A stretch of 64,000 nt of DNA. Origin: Lachnospiraceae bacterium MD329 (GTDB lineage Bacteria > Bacillota > Clostridia > UBA1381). Shown piece after piece: positions 1 to 8,313 of the stretch (the first letter of the stretch is position 1; every line of letters starts with the position of its first letter). The stretch is taken from positions 186,001 through 250,000 of the forward strand of contig VIQV01000029.1 of the NCBI GenBank assembly GCA_010206265.1. The letters run 5' to 3'. The notes under the pieces were generated by a model. The model had not been told where the DNA came from, did not search any database, and saw only the letters and a program-made list of their open reading frames with translations. The position numbers were made by a program, and so were the translations under genes.

Positions 1-660
1 GATTATCGCCACTCGCGTACAGTCGCGCAGTGAACCTGCGCTGAAAAATGTTGAACGTTCAATCATAGGATTGTCACACAAAGCCACAGCAACCACGTGC
101 ATAAGCTGACTTGTATAAGCAATAACTGCGTCGTGCTCTTCAGGTGTTGTTGTTATAACGTGCTTACAGCCGATATATTCAGCAAGTTCACGGACAAGCG
201 CAATATTTTCGGGCTTATTGTTTTTTGTCGGCGTGATAAGAAACGACGCCTTGTTGAATAAAGTATCAGTCGAGCTTTTGTAACCGCCCACTTCACGTCC
301 TGCCATAGGGTGCGCGCCGATAAAATCAACGCTTTGAGGAAGTATTTTTGAAAGCTCGTCCACCATAAACCCCTTTACACCCGAAACATCGGTAATTACC
401 GCACCGTTTTTTATATGGGCTAAATTATCCTTTACAATATCCACATTCAACTGCGGATAAAGACAAAGAATAATCAAATCCGCGCCGTCCATTACCTCCG
501 CAGGGTCGGAACTCCCCTCGTCAATTGCGCCATCCTGCTTTGCAAGCAGCAGTGTTTCAGCAGTTCTGTTATAAGCCGCAATCGTGCAGTTACGAAAACC
601 ACGCAGTCTTCTTGCAATTGAACCCCCGATAAGTCCCAATCCAATTATTGCTATTTTCAT
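1..660 (-). CDS. tyrA: Prephenate dehydrogenase, 3' part outside window
   Basis: NAD(P)-dependent oxidative decarboxylation of prephenate in tyrosine biosynthesis. The visible 220 residues begin MKIAIIGLGLIGGSIARRL, a Rossmann nucleotide-binding loop (GxGxxG). They continue through segments typical of TyrA: a DVSGVKG segment near residue 110, then GAHPMAGREVGGY with the family's conserved His, then ITPTKNN. The start at 660 is preceded by GGTGATT; an in-frame ATG at 672 would add four residues but lacks a ribosome site. The gene runs off the left edge, so its C-terminal dimerisation (or ACT) region is not visible. Its downstream neighbours are unknown, so an aromatic operon cannot be confirmed. 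Confidence 0.9.
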   Translation of the reverse strand, partial: MKIAIIGLGLIGGSIARRLRGFRNCTIAAYNRTAETLLLAKQDGAIDEGSSDPAEVMDGADLIILCLYPQLNVDIVKDNLAHIKNGAVITDVSGVKGFMVDELSKILPQSVDFIGAHPMAGREVGGYKSSTDTLFNKASFLITPTKNNKPENIALVRELAEYIGCKHVITTTPEEHDAVIAYTSQLMHVVAVALCDNPMIERSTFFSAGSLRDCTRVAII

Positions 661-831
661 AATAATCACCATTTCACATCAATTTATCCACTCTATTCTA
701 CCACAAAAATCTCCGCTTGTGAATATATATATTAAAATTTGCGTAAATATTTTATTATTATCAGTAGACTAAAAAACGGTTTTGTGATATACTTAGTTAT
801 ACTGGGAGATTTTATAACTTGATGAAAGGCT

Positions 832-1689
832 ATGGTAGAACGTATGAAAAAATTTAAAAACGCAATTCTTGAAATTATACGGTTTATTGACTGCCTTGCA
901 GGAGATAATGTAAGTATATATGCGGCACAGGCGTCATTTTTTCTTATAATTTCGGTTATTCCGTTTTTAATGCTTTGTTTTAATATAATAAAACTATTCA
1001 TAGTTATCGACGAACAGGCAATAATACATACTATAAATTCCTTTGCGCCTGCTGAGATAAGCCATTTGCTTACTACTGTTATAAATGAGCTTTTCAGCCG
1101 TGCGGCGTCAGCGTCGTTAATCTCAATTTCAGCTGTGACTACGCTTTGGCTTGCCTCACGAGGCATTATGGCTCTGTACACGGGACTTAACCGCGTATAC
1201 AACCTGCCGACACGGAATTATTTTTACAGCCGTTTTATTGCCGTAATTTATACGCTGGCATTTCTTGCAGGACTGATTTTAACTATTATTGTATTCGGTT
1301 TCGGCGGTAAGATAGAAAGCATACTGGGCGGAAGAATTATAATACTGTCAAAAATAATATGGATTCTGATGAAGCTCAGAATATTTATCTTTATAATTCT
1401 GCTGACTCTTATTTTCGCTCTGGCATACAAGGTACTCCCGAAACGCAACAGCAGCTTTAAAAACCAAATCCCCGGCGCGCTTTTCGCGGCTGTCGGCTGG
1501 ATAGCGTTTTCATTTATATACTCGATTTATATAGAAAACTTTTCAAATTATTCATATGTATACGGCTCTCTTGCCGCCGCGGTATTTCTTATGCTATGGC
1601 TGTATTTCTGTATGAACATATTTCTTTACGGCGCCCAATTCAATAAAATGCTTGAATTTGGGTACTTTTCAAAAAAAACTACACTTTAA
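832..1689 (+). CDS. YihY/BrkB (virulence factor BrkB-like) membrane protein
   Basis: Integral membrane protein of the YihY/BrkB family, 285 residues, close to family length. The N-terminus contains the family-typical YAAQASFFLIISVIPFLM segment (about residues 29-46). Several hydrophobic helices follow, with the last near residues 245-270 (YVYGSLAAAVFLMLWLYF). The molecular function of the family is unsettled; it is often called ribonuclease BN by historical error. The start is ambiguous between 832 and an ATG at 844, and neither has a well-spaced ribosome site. It is transcribed towards the repeat protein 43 bases downstream. Family assignment is firm; function is unknown. Confidence 0.85.
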   Translation: MVERMKKFKNAILEIIRFIDCLAGDNVSIYAAQASFFLIISVIPFLMLCFNIIKLFIVIDEQAIIHTINSFAPAEISHLLTTVINELFSRAASASLISISAVTTLWLASRGIMALYTGLNRVYNLPTRNYFYSRFIAVIYTLAFLAGLILTIIVFGFGGKIESILGGRIIILSKIIWILMKLRIFIFIILLTLIFALAYKVLPKRNSSFKNQIPGALFAAVGWIAFSFIYSIYIENFSNYSYVYGSLAAAVFLMLWLYFCMNIFLYGAQFNKMLEFGYFSKKTTL

Positions 1690-1732
1690 CGCAAAAGTGT
1701 GGTAAAATAAACTGAGAGAGGAGGAGTCCTAT

Positions 1733-2107
1733 ATGGCTTTTGATGTTATTGTATTCAGTCAGAAAGAACTTGACAGCGCATTAAGCGCGGGCAATAAATC
1801 AATATGTCTGTGCGACGGTGTATTCCTCCTGCCCGATACAGAAGACGTTACTTATACGTCTATCGGAAATGTAAAAATTTTATCTGCTCCTTCCGCATCG
1901 GTTTCAAGCTATATATCATCATATACAACATCATATGTGACCTCATATACGATGTCGTACGTCACCTCTTACAAATATGAATATGAATTTACTTCATCAG
2001 GTTCGTATGTAACGTCATATGTGACTTCGTTTGTAACCTCGTTCAGCTCTATTGAACACGGAGAAGAAAGTATATTGGTAAACGGCTACGGGATAAACCT
2101 GATTTAA
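1733..2107 (+). CDS. Ser-Tyr-x-Thr tandem-repeat protein, function unknown
   Basis: 124-residue protein with a strong ribosome site (GAGGAGGAG, 1719-1727). Residues 1-50 (FDVIVFSQKELDSALSAGNK, then SICLCDGVF) resemble the first coil of a right-handed beta-helix, by eye only. Residues about 58-80 and 92-106 are period-4 repeats: SYIS SYTT SYVT SYTM SYVT SYKY, then SYVT SYVT SFVT SFSS. The 12-base units use different synonymous codons (tca/tcg/tct, tat/tac, gtg/gtc/gta), so the pattern is held at protein level and is not a fresh DNA expansion. No signal peptide or membrane helix. The next gene starts 4 bases after its stop, so the pair is surely co-transcribed. I do not recognise the family; a beta-solenoid or a glycosylation substrate are both possible. 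Confidence 0.75.
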   Translation: MAFDVIVFSQKELDSALSAGNKSICLCDGVFLLPDTEDVTYTSIGNVKILSAPSASVSSYISSYTTSYVTSYTMSYVTSYKYEYEFTSSGSYVTSYVTSFVTSFSSIEHGEESILVNGYGINLI

Positions 2108-2111
2108 TGAT

Positions 2112-2948
2112 ATGAATGCAATACATATAAACTGGACAAAACCTTTTATAAACAAGATAAACGCGCCGTATGCTATCGAAGATTTCGAACTTTTAACTAC
2201 AATCTTATCGGCACTTAACTGGCGCAGGCATAACGGCAAAATATCTATGCTCACCGACAGTACAGGAGCAGAATATTACCGCCGTATAGGTATAGACTGC
2301 ATATGGGACGACCTGAAAATTGTACTTGACGACGTTGACGTGAACCCCGATGTTTTCTGGGCAGCAGGAAAGCTTTTTGCGCTCAGTACCGTTAAAGCGC
2401 CTGTTGCAATAATAGACACGGATTTTATTGTATGGGAACCAATTGATTTTAACTCGCTCGCAGATGTAACCGTTATTCACTTTGAGGACCTGTATCCCGA
2501 TGTATATCCTCCCAAAGAATATTTCCATATGAAAAATTACACGTTCGACGAACGGCTGAACTGGTCGCTAAAGGCTTGTAATACTGCTTTCTGCGTGATT
2601 AAAAGCGACAAATTATTAAAGCTTTATACCAATAAGGCAATTGAATTTATGCGCGGAACAGACGAAAAAAATGACCGTCTGAAATATATGGTGTTTGCGG
2701 AACAGCGGCTGCTGCCGATGTGCGCAAAAATAAACGGCGCCAATGTTGAGTCTTTTTCAAATCTTGATAAACTATTCTCTCAACAGGAACAGCGGTTTAC
2801 ACACACTTGGGGTATGAAACAGCAAATGCGCGACAATCCGACTTTAAGATATGACTTCTGTAAACGATGTATCAACAGGATTATACACGAATTCCCTCAG
2901 ATGTACACAATAATGCGTAAAATAGATAATTTAAAGCAGTATTTTTGA
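2112..2948 (+). CDS. DUF6734-like, putative glycosyltransferase-fold protein
   Basis: 278 residues. The middle segment VAIIDTDFIVWEP (about residues 96-108) looks like the Asp-x-Asp nucleotide-sugar/metal motif of GT-A enzymes. The surrounding layout, an N-terminal strand with a KP start, 'MLTDSTGAEYYRRIGI', a DxD, then FNTxxC-like 'ACNTAFCVIKSDK', resembles DUF6734 proteins as I remember them. No signal or membrane helix is visible, so it is probably cytoplasmic. It starts 4 bases after the Ser-Tyr-rich repeat protein, whose abundant hydroxyl residues make it a natural candidate acceptor; that link is inference. A terminator lies across its stop codon. Family call moderate, activity unproven. 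Confidence 0.6.
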   Translation: MNAIHINWTKPFINKINAPYAIEDFELLTTILSALNWRRHNGKISMLTDSTGAEYYRRIGIDCIWDDLKIVLDDVDVNPDVFWAAGKLFALSTVKAPVAIIDTDFIVWEPIDFNSLADVTVIHFEDLYPDVYPPKEYFHMKNYTFDERLNWSLKACNTAFCVIKSDKLLKLYTNKAIEFMRGTDEKNDRLKYMVFAEQRLLPMCAKINGANVESFSNLDKLFSQQEQRFTHTWGMKQQMRDNPTLRYDFCKRCINRIIHEFPQMYTIMRKIDNLKQYF

Positions 2949-2963
2949 TAATACTGCTTTTTT
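2934..2963 (+). terminator. Intrinsic terminator of the repeat-protein/GT pair
   Basis: AAGCAGTAT (2934-2942) pairs with ATACTGCTT (2951-2959) and runs into six T residues. It overlaps the last codons of the upstream gene. Confidence 0.8.
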
Positions 2964-3011
2964 CGTGTATAATAAAAAGTGTGAAAATATCTCAAAAACA
3001 GGAGTGAAAAT

Positions 3012-3719
3012 ATGGATTTTGTAAAAGTTTTTTTTATGTCAATAGGTTCAATTATAGCTCTGTTTATTTCAACAAAAGTAATCGGAAATAAACAGATGTC
3101 CGAACTTAGTATGTTTGACTATATCAATGGTATAACCATCGGTTCTATCGCCGCGGAAATGGCAACAGCTTTGGAAAATGACTTCTATTATCCGCTTATG
3201 GCAATAGCGATATACACTATTGTAATATGGCTTATATCAATTATAAGTGAAAAAAGCCTGAAAAGCCGACGCATTTTTGCAGGACGTTCAATCATACTTA
3301 TGGAAAACGGCAAACTTTTTGAAAAAAATCTACGTACGTCAAAAATTGATATTAACGATTTTCTTGCACAATGCAGAATAAACGGATATTTTAATACAGA
3401 CGATATTGATACCGCCATACTTGAGCAAAACGGTAAAATTTCATTTTTACCTAAATCGGACACCAAACCGCTTACACCGCGTGACATAAATCTGTCACCC
3501 GAACAGGAAAAGCTGTCGCAAGTTGTAATACTTGACGGTCATATTATGACCGAAAATTTAAAACGCAGCGGCAATAACAAAAAATGGCTTGAAAGTGAAC
3601 TTAAAAAACAAAAAATAGGCAATATCAAAGACGTTTATCTTGCCGAATGTGATAATAACAACAATTTATCGGTATTTAAACGGCTTGAAGAGGCGCCGAA
3701 AAATGACCCGTTCCAGTAA
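3012..3719 (+). CDS. DUF421 / YetF-family membrane protein
   Basis: 235 residues with the DUF421 layout: three N-terminal membrane helices (about 7-24, 40-58 and 62-82) and then a soluble alpha/beta domain. That domain contains family-typical KIDINDFLAQCRINGYFNTD and a DIDTAILEQNGKISFLPK segment. YetF/YcaP-type proteins are envelope proteins without an agreed biochemical role; in Bacillus several are spore- or stress-linked. The start follows AGGAG (3000-3004) with good spacing. It is probably monocistronic and convergent with cardiolipin synthase, sharing a terminator region across its stop. Confidence 0.9.
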   Translation: MDFVKVFFMSIGSIIALFISTKVIGNKQMSELSMFDYINGITIGSIAAEMATALENDFYYPLMAIAIYTIVIWLISIISEKSLKSRRIFAGRSIILMENGKLFEKNLRTSKIDINDFLAQCRINGYFNTDDIDTAILEQNGKISFLPKSDTKPLTPRDINLSPEQEKLSQVVILDGHIMTENLKRSGNNKKWLESELKKQKIGNIKDVYLAECDNNNNLSVFKRLEEAPKNDPFQ

Positions 3720-3747
3720 AAAAGAGGAGGAACAACACTCCTCCTCT
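3718..3747 (-). terminator. Intrinsic terminator of the cls transcript
   Basis: Nine-base stem AGAGGAGGA (3723-3731) with TCCTCCTCT (3739-3747). Read on the minus strand it is followed by TTTTTT (3723-3718). It overlaps the cls stop codon. There is no T run on the plus strand, so it serves mainly cls. Confidence 0.8.
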
Positions 3748-5278
3748 AAAGCAACGGCGCAACCAATCTCATAATATGACCGAATATACGCGTGTAAAGT
3801 TTAAATTTTTTCAAATCGGGAATGGTTATTTCCTGTGACTTGTCAAGCGTTTCACGGAAATCGTTTTCCATATCAAGTATTGCAGGCACGTTCTCCATAT
3901 ACGAGGCGCACTCATAATGAAGAAACAGACTCCTGTAATCGTGGTTAATTGTACCGATAATCGCCTTGGAGCCGTCGCTTACGGACATTTTCGAATGAAC
4001 AAAGCCCGACGTATATTCATAAATCTTAATACCTGCTTCAAGCAGTTCTCTGTAATATGTCCTTGCAAGATAGAACGCATACGGCTTGTCCGGAATATGC
4101 GGCATAATTATTTTTACGTCAACACCTCGCTGAGCCGCGAATTTCATACTTTCATACATTTCATCGTCAATCACCAGATACGGAGTCATTATATACACAT
4201 ACTCGGACGCATTATTCAGGTTATGGATATATGCGCGTTTGCCGATATATACATTGTCGTTCGGAGTATCTCCGAACGGAATAACAAATCCCGTTTCGTT
4301 TGTCTTGTATCTGAGCGATTCTGTTATATATTCACCGCCGTCCTCAGGCACATCTGAATTTATATTCCACATATCAAGAAACAGACCCGTAAAGCCCGCG
4401 ACCGCCGTACCCGTCAGCTTATATCCATTATCCTTCCAGTGTCCGAAACGTTCCTTTTCGTTTATATATTCGTCCGCAAGATTTATACCGCCGTTAAATG
4501 CCACTGAACCATCAATTACAATAATTTTTCTATGGTCACGGTTATTCTGATGTGTTGAAAACAGCGGCATAAGCGGTGAAAATACCTGACACTTTATCCC
4601 ATATGCCCTTATTTCCTCATCATAACGTCTTGGTATTGTCGCAAGACAGCCCATAGCGTCATACATAAGCCGTACCTCTACGCCTTCGTTTACCTTCTTC
4701 TTTAAAATATCAAAAATCTCATTCCACATACGGTCAGCAGAATTTATAATAAAGAACTCCATAAATATGAACTTTTTCGCTTTTAAAAGTTCTTTTTTAA
4801 TATCTTCAAACATATGGTCGCCAAGCGGATAATACTTAACCGAAGTACCAGAATATGCAGGCGACCCACCGTATTGTGACAGATACCTTGCAAACGAGCC
4901 TTCATTTTTACCGATAAGAGCAATCTCATTTATAACTGATTCATCTTGTACAAGATATTTTCTGTTAATACGCATTGCCGCCGTATAGTCGTCGCCCATA
5001 CGGTGTGAAATACCGCTGATACGGGTAAAGACATAGAACAGTGTTCCGAATACAGGTATAACCGCTATAAGCAGTACCCAAGTCATTTTAAAAGTCGCCT
5101 CTCCCGAACGGTTTATTTCATATATAATAAGCACTGCTCTTATAACCGTCGAGCAAGCTACCAGAAGCTGTGAATAATCCGATAATTTCAGCATACATAC
5201 AGATACAATTATCTGAATAATCAGCATTATAAAACAAAAAAATTTATTTGAATAAAGAAGCTTATTGAGCTTTTTCAT
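3746..5278 (-). CDS. cls: Cardiolipin synthase (phospholipase D family)
   Basis: 510 residues. Transfers phosphatidyl groups between phosphatidylglycerols to make cardiolipin at the membrane. Two N-terminal hydrophobic segments (about 14-32 and 66-84) are followed by the two PLD half-sites. These are HRKIIVID with FNGGIN (from about residue 249) and HSKMSVSD with IGTINHDYRS (about 430). Both HxK(x)4D signatures are intact, so the enzyme should be active. Its 5' end overlaps the end of the DUF5662 gene by 17 bases, indicating translational coupling and one transcript from the promoter at 5861-5889. Confidence 0.93.
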   Translation of the reverse strand: MKKLNKLLYSNKFFCFIMLIIQIIVSVCMLKLSDYSQLLVACSTVIRAVLIIYEINRSGEATFKMTWVLLIAVIPVFGTLFYVFTRISGISHRMGDDYTAAMRINRKYLVQDESVINEIALIGKNEGSFARYLSQYGGSPAYSGTSVKYYPLGDHMFEDIKKELLKAKKFIFMEFFIINSADRMWNEIFDILKKKVNEGVEVRLMYDAMGCLATIPRRYDEEIRAYGIKCQVFSPLMPLFSTHQNNRDHRKIIVIDGSVAFNGGINLADEYINEKERFGHWKDNGYKLTGTAVAGFTGLFLDMWNINSDVPEDGGEYITESLRYKTNETGFVIPFGDTPNDNVYIGKRAYIHNLNNASEYVYIMTPYLVIDDEMYESMKFAAQRGVDVKIIMPHIPDKPYAFYLARTYYRELLEAGIKIYEYTSGFVHSKMSVSDGSKAIIGTINHDYRSLFLHYECASYMENVPAILDMENDFRETLDKSQEITIPDLKKFKLYTRIFGHIMRLVAPLL

Positions 5279-5825
5279 AATTATCCTCCATAACTGCTTT
5301 ATCCGCTTTTAATGATTTTATATAAGCGAAGGTTTTCTTCTCGCCCTCGCGCTGAAGCATTAAAAGCCAGCTTTCAAGCAGCCGTGCCGTGTTAGGGTGC
5401 ATAATGTTTTTTGCATTTCCGTTTACAAAATAACCAATCGGATTATCATTTGTATATTTATCTCCGAGATACACCTTACCTGCCGCAACACGGTCGCAAA
5501 ACATCTCCTTGACGTATTTAAGCGGCATTTCGACAGGCTCTGTACGGCGTGTAACAACATTATAATCTTCCCAGTATTCAAAATGGTGCTTATTTCTGCC
5601 CTTGTGGTGCAGCCAAGCCGCAGAATATCCGATTGTTCTGCGCTCTGCCTCCGTCGGGCTTCTGTCGCCGAGATAATACCTTGCGCCCGGAATAAATTCC
5701 GTCATACTGTATTTTGACAAATCGTGGCGTAAGCCCTGCCACAGTATACCGCACTTAAAGCAATGGTAAATTACCTTATGTCTATGTTTTGTTATAGTCA
5801 AAAAATGTTTTATGATATGCAGCAT
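5262..5825 (-). CDS. DUF5662 family protein
   Basis: 187-residue soluble protein rich in His and Trp. Visible conserved-looking elements are HKVIYHCFKCG, LRHDLSKYS (about residues 33-41), AWLHHKGRNKHHFEYWED (about 69-86) and HPNTARLLESWLLM near 143. Clustered His/Asp residues (RHDLSK, HHKGRNKHH) suggest a metal-binding helical fold of the HD type, but I infer that only from the pattern. Known family members are uncharacterised. It is first in a two-gene unit with cls. Confidence 0.8.
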   Translation of the reverse strand: MLHIIKHFLTITKHRHKVIYHCFKCGILWQGLRHDLSKYSMTEFIPGARYYLGDRSPTEAERRTIGYSAAWLHHKGRNKHHFEYWEDYNVVTRRTEPVEMPLKYVKEMFCDRVAAGKVYLGDKYTNDNPIGYFVNGNAKNIMHPNTARLLESWLLMLQREGEKKTFAYIKSLKADKAVMEDNYEKAQ

Positions 5826-5860
5826 TATGTACGCGCCCTCTTACTTAATAGAATAAGGTA

Positions 5861-5889
5861 AGTATACCATATCTGCTGACAATTTGCAA
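5861..5889 (-). promoter_or_regulatory. Promoter of the DUF5662-cls unit
   Basis: On the minus strand, TTGCAA (5889-5884), 17-base spacer, TATACT (5866-5861). A small inverted repeat (ACTTA/TAAGT) follows in the leader. Confidence 0.65.
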
Positions 5890-5926
5890 CAATAAATTCA
5901 TATTAAAGGACACGATATACGGCATA

Positions 5927-6355
5927 TTACCGCCATTTAAACAACAACACACCACCAATCATAAGAACCATACCGACGTACTTGTTCCAGCCAAATGCAA
6001 CCTGCTCACTGTCCATCCAGCCGAATGCGTCAATCAGAGCCGCAACAAATAACTGTGCAATCAATATTATTGATATAGCGACTGTGGGGCTCAGCTTACC
6101 GATACCGAGCATTACTGTAATTGTAATTATAATGCCCAGTACGCCGCCCAACAGATACATCTTATTTACACCGCCGATTTCTCTGAAATTACCCTTACCC
6201 AAAATCCACAATGCGACAAGCGATAATACGAAAGCAATACCCTGCACAATGACATTTGATTCATACAATCCTATTTTATCAGACAAACGCGTATTCATTA
6301 CACCCTGTACACTCATTGCCGCGCCTGCAATTATAGAAAAAATTACTCCTGACAT
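5927..6355 (-). CDS. YdcZ/DUF606-type DMT-superfamily small transporter
   Basis: 142 residues with five predicted membrane helices and the family-typical start MSGVIFSIIAGAAMSVQGVMN, with later SPTVAISIILIAQLFVAALID and DAFGWMDSEQ. This is a half-size member of the drug/metabolite transporter superfamily; such proteins act as dimers or pairs, and the substrate is unknown. A ribosome site (GAAAGGGA) precedes the start. About 70 bases upstream lies an intrinsic terminator that ends a short structured leader (6427-6535), so expression is probably set by attenuation. The gene is otherwise alone. Confidence 0.85.
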   Translation of the reverse strand: MSGVIFSIIAGAAMSVQGVMNTRLSDKIGLYESNVIVQGIAFVLSLVALWILGKGNFREIGGVNKMYLLGGVLGIIITITVMLGIGKLSPTVAISIILIAQLFVAALIDAFGWMDSEQVAFGWNKYVGMVLMIGGVLLFKWR

Positions 6356-6426
6356 ATTAACATTCCCTTTCTATTTTTATTTCAGCAATTATTATATCCC
6401 AAAGAAATATTTTTTATATATACGAC

Positions 6427-6535
6427 AAAAAAAGCATTGTCTATGCGAGCCGACAATGCTTTTTTCGTTGCTATTTATAGGATAAAAGGGTAGAATGTAA
6501 TTTCAATGTATGTATCAGTGAATATTCCTTCTACA
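6427..6535 (-). ncRNA. Structured leader / attenuator RNA upstream of ydcZ gene
   Basis: The RNA would start at about 6535 from the promoter just upstream. It opens with GTAGAA (6534-6529), which pairs with TTCTAC (6495-6490). It ends in a strong terminator, AAGCATTGTC (6432-6441) against GACAATGCTT (6452-6461), followed on the minus strand by seven T residues. It explains the gap between the two divergent genes. It is either a cis-acting attenuator for the transporter or a free small RNA. I do not recognise it as a known riboswitch. Confidence 0.6.
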
Positions 6536-6541
6536 ATTGGT

Positions 6542-6570
6542 ATTATACCATATTTATAAAGCGTTTGCAA
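6542..6570 (-). promoter_or_regulatory. Promoter of the ydcZ leader RNA
   Basis: Minus strand TTGCAA (6570-6565), 17-base spacer, TATAAT (6547-6542), a near-consensus vegetative promoter. Confidence 0.75.
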
Positions 6571-6632
6571 GTGTTTTTTAGAAAATTTTAAGGATTTTTC
6601 CACACGGTCATAAACTGATGTAATATTCAGTG

Positions 6633-6661
6633 TTGAAAAAGTTTCCTGCGTATGATAGAAT
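6633..6661 (+). promoter_or_regulatory. Promoter of the DeoR regulator gene
   Basis: TTGAAA (6633-6638), 17 bases, TAGAAT (6656-6661); 35 bases upstream of the start codon. Confidence 0.65.
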
Positions 6662-6695
6662 AAGATTACTTGAATGAAACGAAAGGATAATTAAT

Positions 6696-7463
6696 ATGCT
6701 GGCAGTTGAACGCAGAAATAAAATAGAACAGATAATAAATAAAGACGGAAGTGTGCTTGTCGTAGAGCTTGCAAAACTTTTCGACGTCACTACCGAAACA
6801 ATCCGCGCCGACCTTGAAAAGCTTGAAAAACAAGGTATACTTGTCCGTACATACGGCGGAGCAACGCGCGCCGACAACAGTGAACCTGAGCTTGCAATAA
6901 CCGAACGCGATACTGTCAATTATGAGGGCAAACAAAGCATAGGCAGATATGCTGCAGGGCTTATCCGTGACGGTGAAACAATTTTTCTTGACGCCAGCAC
7001 TTCCGCGTGGCACCTTGCACGGTATATAAAGGATAAACGCGGTATAACTGTTATAACCAATGCCGAAAAAATCATAGATGAACTGTCGGACTGCGACCAT
7101 ATTCACGTCGTATGTGTGGGTGGTCAGCTTACACCGAGAAATATGTCGTTTGTCGGCAGAGTGGCAGAAAAAACCATACGTGAAAATTATTATGCTAATA
7201 AATGTTTCTTTTCCTGCCGCGGCGTTTCTCTCGGACGCGGACTGGTAGATTCAAGTGAAGGCGAGGCAGAAATCAAAAAAGCAATGCTTTCTTGCAGTGA
7301 ATCGGCTGTATTCTTATGCGACAAGAATAAAATCGGCAGACTTGGAGTACCGCGTATTTCAGAGCTAAACGAAATTGACTGTCTTATCACTGACGCAGCT
7401 TTAACCGAAGAATGGACGGAAGAACTTGCCAAAAAAGATGTTAAAGTCGTGATTGTTGAATAA
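6696..7463 (+). CDS. DeoR/GlpR-family transcriptional regulator
   Basis: 255 residues, normal family length. An N-terminal winged helix-turn-helix (residues 1-56: VLVVELAKLFDVTTETIRAD, with KLEKQGILVRTYGGA) is followed by a DeoR C-terminal sugar-phosphate sensor domain with IFLDASTSAWHLARYI and VITNAEKIIDEL segments. Such proteins usually repress sugar or sugar-alcohol catabolic genes and sense a phosphorylated intermediate. No metabolic gene is adjacent; only a small kinase-like gene follows in the same operon, so the regulon cannot be told from context. Confidence 0.92.
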   Translation: MLAVERRNKIEQIINKDGSVLVVELAKLFDVTTETIRADLEKLEKQGILVRTYGGATRADNSEPELAITERDTVNYEGKQSIGRYAAGLIRDGETIFLDASTSAWHLARYIKDKRGITVITNAEKIIDELSDCDHIHVVCVGGQLTPRNMSFVGRVAEKTIRENYYANKCFFSCRGVSLGRGLVDSSEGEAEIKKAMLSCSESAVFLCDKNKIGRLGVPRISELNEIDCLITDAALTEEWTEELAKKDVKVVIVE

Positions 7464-7476
7464 AAGAGGAGATTTT

Positions 7477-7998
7477 ATGGGAACAGGAATTATTATATGC
7501 GGCTTAAACGGTGCAGGGAAAAGCACACTTGGAAAAGCCCTTGCGGAAAAGCTGAATTTTCATTTTATAGATAATGAAGACCTGTATTTTCCAAAAACAG
7601 ACCCCAATTATCTCTATGCCTCTCCACGTACCAGAAAAGAAGTTGAAGAACTCCTTTTAAATGAAATAGAATCACACGAAAACTTTGTTTTTGCTTCTGT
7701 AAAAGGAGATTACGGAGAAATATTCTATCCCTTCTGGCAATATGCCGTATTAATTGAAGTTCCAAAAGATATTCGTATACAGCGTGTTAAAAATCGTTCT
7801 TTTGCGAAATTCGGCAGCAGAATGTTATCAGGAGGAGATTTATATGAGCAGGAAAAACATTTCTTTGATTTGGTTAAATCCAGAGCAGAAAACTCTGTCG
7901 AGGAATGGACGAAATCTTTAAACTGTCCCGTTATAAGAATTGACGGAACAAAAACTATTGCAGAAAACATAAACTTTATTACAGAACATATAAGATAA
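7477..7998 (+). CDS. P-loop small-molecule kinase-like protein (shikimate/gluconate kinase type)
   Basis: 173 residues from the ATG at 7477, chosen because GAGGAG precedes it by six bases. The Walker A motif GLNGAGKST is at about residues 9-17 and is followed by FHFIDNEDLYFPKTDP, an arrangement like shikimate/gluconate/adenylate-type kinases. A lid-like Arg-rich segment RIQRVKNRSFAKFGSR lies at about 102-117. Substrate cannot be deduced. It starts 13 bases after the DeoR regulator stop, so the two form an operon; a sugar or sugar acid is a reasonable guess but no more. Confidence 0.7.
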   Translation: MGTGIIICGLNGAGKSTLGKALAEKLNFHFIDNEDLYFPKTDPNYLYASPRTRKEVEELLLNEIESHENFVFASVKGDYGEIFYPFWQYAVLIEVPKDIRIQRVKNRSFAKFGSRMLSGGDLYEQEKHFFDLVKSRAENSVEEWTKSLNCPVIRIDGTKTIAENINFITEHIR

Positions 7999-8003
7999 AA
8001 AAA

Positions 8004-8030
8004 CCGAGGTCTTTGACCTCGGCATTTTAA
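8004..8030. terminator. Bidirectional intrinsic terminator
   Basis: CCGAGGTC (8004-8011) and GACCTCGG (8015-8022) with a three-base loop. An A run precedes it and a T-rich stretch follows, so it can end both the kinase-like gene and rpsR. Confidence 0.85.
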
Positions 8031-8038
8031 TTCTTAAA

Positions 8039-8284
8039 TTATTCAGCTACGAACGGCAAAAGCGCGATAATTCTTGCACGCTTAATAGCTGTTGTAAGCT
8101 GTCTTTGATGTTTAGCACAGTTACCGCTGATACGTCTTGGAACAATCTTTCCTCTTTCTGTAACGTATCTTCTAAGCTTAGCAGTATCTTTGTAGTCGAT
8201 ATGCTCAACTTTATCTACACAGAACATACAAACCTTTTTCTTAGGTCTTCTTGCTCTCTGCGGTCTGTCATTTCTTTCAGCCAT
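8039..8284 (-). CDS. rpsR: 30S ribosomal protein S18
   Basis: 81 residues. Basic N-terminus followed by the S18 signature [18 protein letters not shown] and [20 protein letters not shown]. Part of the platform of the small ribosomal subunit, binding with S6. The start at 8284 (MAERNDRP) is preferred over an upstream ATG because GGAGGA lies seven bases before it. Last gene of the conserved rpsF-ssb-rpsR operon. Confidence 0.97.
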   Translation of the reverse strand: MAERNDRPQRARRPKKKVCMFCVDKVEHIDYKDTAKLRRYVTERGKIVPRRISGNCAKHQRQLTTAIKRARIIALLPFVAE

Positions 8285-8313
8285 TATATTTTCCTCCAAT
8301 CTTTATCATTGTA

